Positions 57,304 to 64,000 of a stretch of 64,000 bases of DNA are shown here, piece after piece. Origin of the DNA: Microbacterium sp. ABRD28 (lineage in GTDB: Bacteria > Actinomycetota > Actinomycetes > Actinomycetales > Microbacteriaceae); the NCBI RefSeq assembly GCF_003850245.1, contig NZ_CP031015.1, forward strand, positions 1,178,001-1,242,000. Direction: 5' to 3'. Each line of letters begins with the position of its first letter. Positions within the stretch are counted from its first letter, which is position 1. Both the position numbers and the translations under genes were made by a program. Below the pieces are notes generated by a model, which was not told the DNA's origin, did not search any database, and was given only the letters and a program-made list of their open reading frames with translations.

Positions 57304-58623
57304 TCAGCCCACCTGAGCGCGGGAGTCGGCCCACGCGGTGTTCAGTTCCTCGAAGTACGACTCCTTATCGCCGTCGGCGGCGCCACGGGCGATGTCGACG
57401 AGCTTCTGGCGGTAGATGTTGCCGTAGAGGTCGATCTGCGCGCCGTCGGCGATGTCGTTGACGAGCGACTCTTCGCCGGCGGGGGCGGGGCTGAGTTCGA
57501 GCAGCTCGACGCCCTCTTCCTCCAGTCCGCCGAGGTTCGACGGCAGCGGATCGGCCGTCAGCGCGGAGACCATGCCCTGCGTCTCGGTGAAGCCCGACTC
57601 CTCCAGGAGGAAGTCGATCCAGGCCTTCGCCGCGGCCTTCACGTCGGAGTTGACGTTGATGCCGAGGTTGTAGTCGCCGCCGACCATGGCGTACTGGGTG
57701 CCGTCGGACGCGGTGGCGGGGAAGGTCATGTAGCCCACGACATCCGCGGACTCGCCGTTGTCTTCCGCGGCGGCCTGCAGCTGCGAGATCGCCCACGATC
57801 CGAGTCCCATCACGCCGATCTTGCCGGTGGCGAAGTCGACCTTCGACTGCTCCCAGTTGGTGGTGAGCGGGTCGTCTTCGGTGTACCCGCCGGCGACGGC
57901 GTCGAAGATGAGCGAGTCGATGGCGTAGATGTCGGTGCCCTCGGTCCAGGGAGCATCCTCCGTGGTCATCGCGTTCATCGCGTCGGCATCGCCGCTCGGG
58001 GCTCCGATGTTGCTGGTCCACTGGCTCAGCGGCCAGCCATCCTTGTAGTTCGTGTACATCGGGATGGCGTCGGTGTTCTCCTCGATCGCCTGCAGTGCCG
58101 CGAGGAACTCCTCCTCGGTCTTGGGAACCTCGGTGACGCCCGCCTCTTCGAAGACGGCGGTGTTGTAGACCAGGCCGTTGGCGTTGCCTCCGAGAGCCAG
58201 ACCGTACTGCACCCCGTCGAAGCTCTTCGGGGCCAGGAACCGGTACGTGCTTTCGAGGTCGTCGGTCTGGCCGAGCGGCTCGAAGTAGTCGGCGAACTGG
58301 TCGGGCTGCACGCTGTTGGGGATTCCCAGCACGTCGCCGTAGCTCTCCGTCGACAGGCGGGTGCGCATCTCACCCTCGTAGTCGGTGATGCCCTCGAAGG
58401 TGACCGAGGCGTCGGGGTACATCTCGGTGAACTGCTCGGCGTAGGCCTCGAAGGTGCCGTCCTGCACCAGGTCGGTGCGCCAGGTCACGAAGGTCACCTC
58501 GCCCTGCACCTCACCGTCGATGGTGTTGTCGGGGTCGTCGGCCCCCGCGCCACCCGCGCAGCCGGCCAGTGCCAGTGCGCTCACCACCCCGAGGGAGGCG
58601 ATCGCAATCGTCTTGCGCCTCAT
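57304..58623 (-). CDS. Sugar ABC transporter substrate-binding lipoprotein
   Basis: 439 residues from the ATG at 58623. AAAGGAG lies 6 nt before this ATG but directly touches an ATG at 58629, so the inner start is chosen. The signal peptide ends in ALALAGC (lipobox). The mature part shows the CUT1 binding-protein pattern (VTFVTWRTDLVQDGTFEAYAEQF). It should bind the oligosaccharide processed by the GH2 and GH113 enzymes. It heads the operon, which is divergent from the LacI gene. Confidence 0.92.
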   Translation of the reverse strand: MRRKTIAIASLGVVSALALAGCAGGAGADDPDNTIDGEVQGEVTFVTWRTDLVQDGTFEAYAEQFTEMYPDASVTFEGITDYEGEMRTRLSTESYGDVLGIPNSVQPDQFADYFEPLGQTDDLESTYRFLAPKSFDGVQYGLALGGNANGLVYNTAVFEEAGVTEVPKTEEEFLAALQAIEENTDAIPMYTNYKDGWPLSQWTSNIGAPSGDADAMNAMTTEDAPWTEGTDIYAIDSLIFDAVAGGYTEDDPLTTNWEQSKVDFATGKIGVMGLGSWAISQLQAAAEDNGESADVVGYMTFPATASDGTQYAMVGGDYNLGINVNSDVKAAAKAWIDFLLEESGFTETQGMVSALTADPLPSNLGGLEEEGVELLELSPAPAGEESLVNDIADGAQIDLYGNIYRQKLVDIARGAADGDKESYFEELNTAWADSRAQVG

Positions 58624-58690
58624 GTGCATCTCCTTTGCAGATTCACCGTTGATCCGTCTGTGCGACCGCGGCCTCGCGGCGTCTCGTCGA

Positions 58691-58719
58691 CGATAAATGG
58701 CAATGTCCTACGTTGACAA
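58691..58719 (-). promoter_or_regulatory. Probable promoter of the mannoside operon
   Basis: On the reverse strand TTGTCA (58719-58714) and TTATCG (58696-58691) are separated by 17 bp, 68 bp before the binding-protein start. The palindrome at 58727-58740 lies just upstream of the -35. Confidence 0.5.
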
Positions 58720-58726
58720 GGCCACG

Positions 58727-58740
58727 GGACAAGGTTGTCC
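58727..58740. promoter_or_regulatory. LacI-type operator GGACAA-GG-TTGTCC
   Basis: A 6-bp inverted repeat with a 2-bp centre, in the divergent region between the binding-protein operon and lacI, beside the -35 of the operon promoter. Likely a binding site for the LacI protein at 58890. Confidence 0.55.
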
Positions 58741-58835
58741 AGGCTTGACCGATGACGATCCACCGGTACAGAATGCCTTTGACCGGGGCTTTATGCGTTT
58801 CATCCGATCGGTGAGGGGAAGTGGATGTCCAACTT

Positions 58836-58854
58836 CATGTCCACGTCAGACATG
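58836..58854. promoter_or_regulatory. Inverted repeat CATGTC-N7-GACATG
   Basis: A perfect 6-bp inverted repeat with a 7-bp spacer, 35 bp upstream of the lacI GTG. It may be an operator for autoregulation or a different regulator's site; it does not share a core with the GGACAA palindrome. Confidence 0.45.
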
Positions 58855-58889
58855 AGCGGTTTCGGCGTTGTTGACGCGGGCGTAAGCCG

Positions 58890-59903
58890 GTGACGTCGCA
58901 GCGCGCAACCGTCGAAGACGTGGCGCGGTTGGCGCACGTCAGCGCCAAGACCGTGTCGAGGGTGTTCAGTCAGCGCGAGCTCGTGGCGCCCGAGACGGCC
59001 GAGCGGGTGCTCGCGGCGGCCAAGCGCCTGCGCTTCCGCCCGAACGCCCTCGCCCAGGGGCTGCGCCGCGGCGGCAGAACGCGCACCATGGGCCTCATCA
59101 TCGGCGAGCTCGGCAACCCGTTCTATTACAAGGTCGCCTCAGGTATCGAACGCGTTCTGCGCGAGGAGGGATACGGACTGGTGCTCGCCACGACCGACGA
59201 CACCGAGGAGGGGGAGGAGCAGGTCGCCGAGACGCTCCTCGGGCAGCGTATCGACGCACTGCTGCTCATCCCTGTCAGCCGCGACCAGGGCTATCTCGAG
59301 GGGGAGCGGCAGCTCGGCACGGCCGTCGTCAGCGTGGACCGACCGGCGCGCAACCTCATCGCCGACTCGGTGGTGCTCGCCAACCGCGCAGGCGTGGCGG
59401 ATGCGACATCCCGGCTCATCGCCCACGGCCACCGTCGCATCGCGTACGTGTGCAACCCGGCAGCGGTGTACTCGCAGGAGGAGCGGCTCGCCGGACGCCG
59501 CGCGGCGCTCGCCGCCGCGGGGATAGATGACGCCGCACGGTGGGAGCTCTTGGCGGACGATCCCGCTGAGCCGCCCGAGCGACTGGTGGGCCAGCTGCTC
59601 GATGCAGCCGAACCGCCGACGGCGATCATCGCGGGCAACAACCGCATGACGATCGGGGCGCTGCGCGCCCTGCGTGCCCGAGGCGACGACACCACCGCCC
59701 TGATCGGGTTCGACGACTTCGACACCGCCGACCTCATGGGGGTCACGGTGATCTCGTACGACCCGGTCGATCTCGGCCGGCAGGCCGCCCGCTTGGCGCT
59801 CGAGCGGATCGAGGACCCCACCGGGTTCAGTCGTCAGATCGAACTGCCGACGTGGATCATGGAGCGCGGCACCGGGGAGCGGCCACCACGCGCGCGGGGA
59901 TGA
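58890..59903 (+). CDS. LacI family regulator of the mannoside locus
   Basis: 337 residues from a GTG at 58890 with a weak ribosome site. The HTH is TVEDVARLAHVSAKTVSRVF, the hinge LRFRPNALAQGLRRGGRT, then the sugar-binding domain, including LIIGELGNPFYYKVASGIER and ALIGFDDFDTADLMGVTVIS. It is divergent from the binding-protein operon, so it should be its repressor. Its last about 36 codons reappear as an isolated fragment at 43004-43129. Confidence 0.92.
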   Translation: MTSQRATVEDVARLAHVSAKTVSRVFSQRELVAPETAERVLAAAKRLRFRPNALAQGLRRGGRTRTMGLIIGELGNPFYYKVASGIERVLREEGYGLVLATTDDTEEGEEQVAETLLGQRIDALLLIPVSRDQGYLEGERQLGTAVVSVDRPARNLIADSVVLANRAGVADATSRLIAHGHRRIAYVCNPAAVYSQEERLAGRRAALAAAGIDDAARWELLADDPAEPPERLVGQLLDAAEPPTAIIAGNNRMTIGALRALRARGDDTTALIGFDDFDTADLMGVTVISYDPVDLGRQAARLALERIEDPTGFSRQIELPTWIMERGTGERPPRARG

Positions 59904-59912
59904 CGCGCGCCC

Positions 59913-60365
59913 TCACGTCCACTGGTCGTTCGCGGCGGCGTCGTACCGGTCGGGCTCCGGGCCGCGCTGGAAGCGCCGGCCGGTGATCGACGTCGGTGAG
60001 AGCCGGACCCAGCGGTATTTGAGGGTCGGGATCCAGGGTGTGAGCGGCAGAGCCTCGGCCGCGTCGATCTCGCTCTGCAGTTCGAGCCGGGTCGCCGTTC
60101 CTTTGAACACCACGCTCGCGGCACCGTCGTCGTCGTACTCGTCGACCTCGAACGCGATGCGGGGGTTGGCCGAGAGCTCCGCGAGCTTCGACCCGGGCGC
60201 CGTGCGGAACAGCACGTGCGGTCCGTCGGTCACGTAGTTGATGGGGAAGATGTCGGGCTCCCCCTGGATCGACACCGCAAGACGACCCACCTGACCACGT
60301 GCGAGCAGGCTCCAGCATTCGTCCTCGCTGAGACTCCACACGGGGGCTTCGGTGATGTCATCCAT
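59913..60365 (-). CDS. Pyridoxamine 5'-phosphate oxidase family protein
   Basis: 150 residues from the ATG at 60365, preceded by AAGGAG. It has CWSLLARGQVGRLAVSIQGE and DIFPINYVTDGPHVLFRTAP, then VVFKGTATRLE, the split-barrel flavin-binding pattern of the PNPOx-like superfamily. Members bind FMN, F420 or haem; the pattern GQVGRLAV near the start is common in the actinobacterial flavin/F420 branch. The reaction is unknown. Four tandem GGCGTC units lie 23 bp upstream. Confidence 0.88.
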   Translation of the reverse strand: MDDITEAPVWSLSEDECWSLLARGQVGRLAVSIQGEPDIFPINYVTDGPHVLFRTAPGSKLAELSANPRIAFEVDEYDDDGAASVVFKGTATRLELQSEIDAAEALPLTPWIPTLKYRWVRLSPTSITGRRFQRGPEPDRYDAAANDQWT

Positions 60366-60387
60366 CGGTGTGCTCCTTCTCGCCCGC

Positions 60388-60411
60388 GGCGTCGGCGTCG
60401 GCGTCGGCGTC
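60388..60411. repeat. Tandem GGCGTC x4
   Basis: Four exact copies of a hexamer between the divergent PNPOx-like and PEP synthase genes. It is short and lies in the 5' region of the PNPOx-like gene, so slippage could alter that leader. It may equally be chance in GC-rich DNA. Confidence 0.7.
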
Positions 60412-60560
60412 GGGAGGAGTCTCCCGGCGCCCCCTGGCCGGACCCGGGACATTGGTCCCGCGGCATCCGGGGCGGGGCCTGGCAGGACCTTCGGCCCGGG
60501 CTGGTGGCGACCATCCCTCGACACTGACCCTGCACCGGACGAACGAGGTCAGAAGAGGAC

Positions 60561-62954
60561 ATGATGGCCGCAGCAGGAGTGAGCAACGTCATCCCACTGT
60601 CCGAGATCGGGATGGCGGACCTGCCCCAGGTGGGGGGGAAGAACGCCTCCCTCGGCGAGATGATCTCGCGCCTGGCCTCGAGCGGCGTGCGGGTGCCGGG
60701 CGGGTTCGCCACCACGGCGCAGGCCTACCGTGCCTTCCTCGCGGCAGACGGACTCGCGGCTCGGATCACGCGGATGCTGGCGGAGCTCGACGTGTCCGAC
60801 GTCGCGGCGCTCGCCCGAGCCGGAGCCGAGATCCGTGCGATGATCGGCGCCCAGCCCCTTCCGGCCGATCTCGAACGCGACATCCGCGACGCCTTCGCCG
60901 CCGTCGTCGAAGATGCCGGGGGCACCGACATCACCTGGGCGGTCCGTTCGTCGGCGACCGCCGAGGACCTGCCGGATGCGTCCTTCGCCGGGCAGCAGGA
61001 GACCTTTCTGCACATCGCCGGCGTCGAGAACATCCTCGCGGCGATCAAGAGGGTGTTCGCCTCGCTCTACAACGATCGCGCGATCGCCTATCGGGTGCAC
61101 CAGGGGTTCGCGCACTCCGATGTGGCGCTGTCGGCGAGCGTGCAGCGCATGGTGCGCTCCGACATCGGCGCGTCGGGTGTGATCTTCACCGTCGACACCG
61201 AGTCGGGTTTCCGCGACAGCGTCCTCGTCACCAGTGCCTATGGACTGGGGGAGGCGGTGGTGCAGGGGGCCGTCAACCCGGATGAGTTCCTGGTGTACAA
61301 GCCCGGGCTCCGGGCGGGCCGGCCCGCGATCCTCCGCCGGCGCCTCGGCGAGAAGGCCATCGCCCTTCGGTTCGCCACCGAGAGCACCGTCGGACACAGC
61401 ACGTCGTTCGAGGACGTTCCCGACAGCGCGCGCTCGCGGTTCAGCATCACCGATGACGATGTCTCCGAACTCGCACGATCCGCGCTCGTGATCGAGGAGC
61501 ACTACGGCCGGCCGATGGACATCGAGTGGGCCCGCGACGGGCAGGAGGGGCGCCTGTACATCTTGCAGGCGCGCCCGGAGACGGTCGTGTCGCGGGAGGA
61601 TGCCGTGACCCTCGACCGCTTCGTGCTGCGCGAGCACGGCGACCTTCTCATCTCGGGTCGCGCGATCGGTCGCCGCATCGGTGTGGGGCGCGTGCGGGTG
61701 ATGTCGTCGGCAGAACACATGGAACGGGTGCAGGACGGCGATGTGATCGTGGCCGACATGACCGACCCCGACTGGGAGCCGGTGATGAAGAAGGCCGCCG
61801 CGATCATCACCGACCGCGGCGGTCGCACCTGTCACGCCGCGATCGTCGCGCGCGAGCTCGGCATCCCCGCCGTCGTCGGCACGGTCACCGCCACCCGCGA
61901 GCTGACCGACGGGACGCTCGTCACGGTCAGCTGCAGCGACGGCGACGAGGGGCACGTGTTCGCCGGACGTGCGGACTTCTCAGAGGAGCACACGCGAATC
62001 GATCGGATGCCGCCCATTCCGGTCGAGCTGATGATGAACGTGGGCGCACCCGATCAGGCATTCGCCTTCGCCGCGCTCCCCAACGCCGGGGTGGGGCTCG
62101 CCCGACTGGAGTTCATCATCAATGAACTCATCGGCATCCACCCGCAGGCGCTGCTGGACGTCGCGGCGCTGGACGAACCGCTGCGCGCGGAGATCATGCT
62201 CCGCACGAGCCCCTACGGCGGGCCGCGGGAGTTCTTCGTCCGGCGCCTCGCCGAGGGCGTCTCGACCATCGCGGCCGCGTTCGCACCCAAACCGGTGATC
62301 GTCCGCACGAGCGACTTCAAGACCAACGAGTACGCGCATCTGCTCGGAGGCGAGCGATACGAGCCGCAGGAGGAGAACCCGATGCTCGGGTGGCGGGGAG
62401 CGTCGCGCTACGTCACCGACCGGTTCGCCGACTGCTTCGCCATGGAATGCGACGCGCTGCGCCACGTCCGTGACGCCATGGGTCTGACGAACGTGAAGAT
62501 CATGGTCCCGTTCGTCCGCACGGTCGATGAGGCCGCAGCCGTCGAGCGGGTGCTCGCCGAGAATGGCCTGCGCCGCGGTGAGAACGGCCTCGAGGTCCTG
62601 ATGATGTGCGAGATCCCGTCGAACGCCCTGCTCGCCGATCGCTTCCTCGACCACTTCGACGGCTTCTCCATCGGGTCCAACGACATGACCCAGCTCGTCC
62701 TCGGCGTCGATCGGGATTCCGATCTCGTCGCGGCGGCCTTCGACGAGCGGAACCCCGCCGTGCTCAGCGTGCTCCAGATGGCGATCGAGGCGTGCAGTCG
62801 GCGAGGGAAGTACGTCGGCATCTGCGGACAGGGCCCGTCGGATCATCCTGATCTCGCTGACTGGCTCGTCAGCCACGACATCGGATCGATCTCCCTCAAC
62901 CCCGACAGCATCATCGAGACGTGGTTGTCGTTGGCGAAGCGCGAAGCCCGATGA
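60561..62954 (+). CDS. ppsA: Phosphoenolpyruvate synthase
   Basis: 797 residues, full length for PEP synthase. The N-terminal ATP-grasp domain begins [18 protein letters not shown]. The swivelling phosphohistidine domain has [21 protein letters not shown] with H425. The C-terminal TIM barrel has the [16 protein letters not shown] region and the ICGQGPSD cysteine loop. It makes PEP from pyruvate and ATP for gluconeogenesis in the cytoplasm. It is divergent from the PNPOx-like gene, with two adjacent ATGs (60561, 60564) as possible starts. Confidence 0.95.
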   Translation: MMAAAGVSNVIPLSEIGMADLPQVGGKNASLGEMISRLASSGVRVPGGFATTAQAYRAFLAADGLAARITRMLAELDVSDVAALARAGAEIRAMIGAQPLPADLERDIRDAFAAVVEDAGGTDITWAVRSSATAEDLPDASFAGQQETFLHIAGVENILAAIKRVFASLYNDRAIAYRVHQGFAHSDVALSASVQRMVRSDIGASGVIFTVDTESGFRDSVLVTSAYGLGEAVVQGAVNPDEFLVYKPGLRAGRPAILRRRLGEKAIALRFATESTVGHSTSFEDVPDSARSRFSITDDDVSELARSALVIEEHYGRPMDIEWARDGQEGRLYILQARPETVVSREDAVTLDRFVLREHGDLLISGRAIGRRIGVGRVRVMSSAEHMERVQDGDVIVADMTDPDWEPVMKKAAAIITDRGGRTCHAAIVARELGIPAVVGTVTATRELTDGTLVTVSCSDGDEGHVFAGRADFSEEHTRIDRMPPIPVELMMNVGAPDQAFAFAALPNAGVGLARLEFIINELIGIHPQALLDVAALDEPLRAEIMLRTSPYGGPREFFVRRLAEGVSTIAAAFAPKPVIVRTSDFKTNEYAHLLGGERYEPQEENPMLGWRGASRYVTDRFADCFAMECDALRHVRDAMGLTNVKIMVPFVRTVDEAAAVERVLAENGLRRGENGLEVLMMCEIPSNALLADRFLDHFDGFSIGSNDMTQLVLGVDRDSDLVAAAFDERNPAVLSVLQMAIEACSRRGKYVGICGQGPSDHPDLADWLVSHDIGSISLNPDSIIETWLSLAKREAR

Positions 62955-63791
62955 TCAGCGACCCGATGGCACGACGATGATGGGAACCTCGAGACGGCCG
63001 ATGAGGTCTTGCCCGACCGAACCGAAGAACCCCCCGGCCAGCACTCCCCGCCCGTGGGTGCCCAGCACCATCAGCGAGCTGTCACTCGCGGCGATGCTCA
63101 GGGCGGACGCGGCGTTGTCGTGGATGAGCACACGATCGACCGCGAGGTCGGGAGCAACCCCCTGAACTCGCTCGACGGCCCGGTCCATGAGCTGCATATG
63201 CTGCGTTCGCACGTCGCGCTGGGAGGATACGGTCGTTGCGGGGATCGGGCCCAACCATGCGTGGACGATACGAAGGCTCTCACCCGCGGCGGCCGACTCG
63301 GATGCGGCGAAGGTCAGCGCCGCATCGCTCGACGGGTCCGACGCGAGGCCCACCGTGATCGGTCCGCTCTTCTCGGACCATCCTGAAGGGACGATGCAGG
63401 TGGGCACGGTCGCCGTCGCACTCACGCGAAGCGACATCCATCCGTGCAGTGCTTCGCGGATGGAGCTGTCGGTATCGACGCCGATCACCAGGAGGTCCGC
63501 GTCTGCCGCGGCGTCGGTCAGGGCGCGCGGCATCAGGCCGTCGATGCGCTCCGTCTCGATCGGGAGTGTGGGGTTCGCCGCGCGGAGACGGTGCTCGGCG
63601 CGGGCGAGGTCGTCCTCGGCCCGCGGCTGATCCTGGAGAAACGGGTTGGTCACGATGACGACCTCCACGCGCGCCCGACGGCTCAGTGCGCGATCGGTGA
63701 CCCAGTCGAGCGCAGCGTCTGCTCCGTCGCTGGCGTCGTAACCCAGAAGAATGCGTTCCATGGTGACCGTCCGTTCCGGTGAGGGTGTCAT
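62955..63791 (-). CDS. Universal stress protein, tandem UspA domains
   Basis: 278 residues from the ATG at 63791, which overlaps the upstream stop by ATGA; an alternative start is MERILLGYD at 63761. Two UspA domains follow one another. The second keeps the ATP-binding GTHGRGVLAGGFFGS (G-x2-G-x9-G-S) motif. The first has a degenerate version, IGVDTDSSIREALHG. Usp proteins help survival in stress or dormancy. It is convergent with ppsA; the two stops are adjacent. Confidence 0.92.
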   Translation of the reverse strand: MTPSPERTVTMERILLGYDASDGADAALDWVTDRALSRRARVEVVIVTNPFLQDQPRAEDDLARAEHRLRAANPTLPIETERIDGLMPRALTDAAADADLLVIGVDTDSSIREALHGWMSLRVSATATVPTCIVPSGWSEKSGPITVGLASDPSSDAALTFAASESAAAGESLRIVHAWLGPIPATTVSSQRDVRTQHMQLMDRAVERVQGVAPDLAVDRVLIHDNAASALSIAASDSSLMVLGTHGRGVLAGGFFGSVGQDLIGRLEVPIIVVPSGR

Positions 63792-64000
63792 CGCACGACC
63801 ACCGTCGCGGTGGCGAGCCGGAGGAGGACCTGCTGGCTGGTGGATCCGAGGAGGAAACGCGCGAGCCGGCTGCGGCCGTGCGAACCGATGACGGTGAGCC
63901 GGGCGCCGGAGGCGAGCCGATTGATCACCGTCTCGGGTCTGTCGCTGCTCTCCACGACACGGCGCACCTCCAGGTCGGGATACTGCTGCGAGATCCCGGA
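63788..64000 (-). CDS. Universal stress protein (partial, start outside window)
   Basis: The reverse strand gives the last about 70 residues of a UspA domain: SGISQQYPDLEVRRVVESSD, then VIGSHGRSRLARFLLGSTSQQ and the closing LLRLATATVVVR. The G-x2-G-x9-G-S/T nucleotide motif is intact. Its stop overlaps the start of the tandem-Usp gene by 4 bp, so the two genes form an operon of universal stress proteins. Confidence 0.88.
   Translation of the reverse strand, partial: SGISQQYPDLEVRRVVESSDRPETVINRLASGARLTVIGSHGRSRLARFLLGSTSQQVLLRLATATVVVR

Noticed and set aside
1..64000. Insertion sequences, integrases, tRNA or rRNA genes
   Set aside because: None was recognised on either strand; the HNH genes are the only candidates for mobile DNA.

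Overview
The window is GC-rich (about 70%) actinobacterial DNA. The best fit is Microbacteriaceae, probably Microbacterium. The pointers are: lipoprotein sugar-binding proteins with orphan CUT1 permeases, two DUF222-HNH endonucleases, GAF-ANTAR proteins, DUF2510/TM2 and DUF6186 proteins, a perfect CIRCE plus a perfect HAIR site, and a DtxR/IdeR-type iron box. No rRNA, tRNA, prophage, insertion sequence or CRISPR array was seen. It reads as chromosome with several scars of gene loss and some accessory islands.

Layout. 1-1004: a DUF4188 gene and a divergent MerR regulator around a nested palindrome. 1017-7191: an arabinofuranoside utilisation locus (LacI regulator, lipoprotein, two permeases, GH51 arabinofuranosidase). 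7232-7795: hsp20 behind stacked CIRCE and HAIR operators. 7841-13846: MarR, DUF2207 membrane protein, a luciferase-like flavin oxidoreductase coupled to a trehalose-synthase-like GH13 enzyme, and an EEP-family phosphohydrolase. 13857-14220: two copies, 162/163 identical, of a 163-bp element that looks like a small RNA gene with its own promoter and terminator. 14235-18512: ABC permease, ABC ATPase, LolA-like lipoprotein-sorting protein and an MFS exporter. 18588-24889: small membrane protein, terpene-cyclase-fold protein, a decayed stretch (quinol monooxygenase start joined to LysE remnant), DUF1801/VOC/AraC operon, fatty acid desaturase and two tandem GAF-ANTAR genes.

25054-30442: acyl-CoA synthetase, an SDR remnant, an erm rRNA methylase with a leader peptide and a hairpin that covers its ribosome binding site, an internally deleted drug exporter, TetR and a SAM methyltransferase. 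30477-41471: two roughly 1.4-kb DUF222-HNH genes in direct orientation bracket a spore-photoproduct-lyase-family gene, two small membrane proteins, an iron-box-controlled siderophore uptake operon with a fused double permease, a double-headed MerR regulator, a DUF6194 gene and an Imm5-like immunity gene. 41530-51000: RibD-type reductase, TM2 protein, a LacI C-terminal fragment, a large LuxR-type ATPase regulator with no canonical start, two alpha/beta hydrolases, an MBL-fold protein, a SulP transporter and a YdeI-like protein.

51059-59903: a second glycan locus (lipoprotein, two permeases, GH2 beta-mannosidase, GH113 hydrolase, BadF/GlcNAc-kinase-like kinase, all joined by 4-bp overlaps) faces a LacI regulator across palindromic operators. 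It fits import and cleavage of beta-mannosides, perhaps mannosyl-GlcNAc. 59913-64000: PNPOx-like protein, PEP synthase and two universal stress proteins, the last cut by the window edge. Neither CUT1 locus carries its own ATPase, so both probably borrow a shared MsiK-like ATPase encoded elsewhere.
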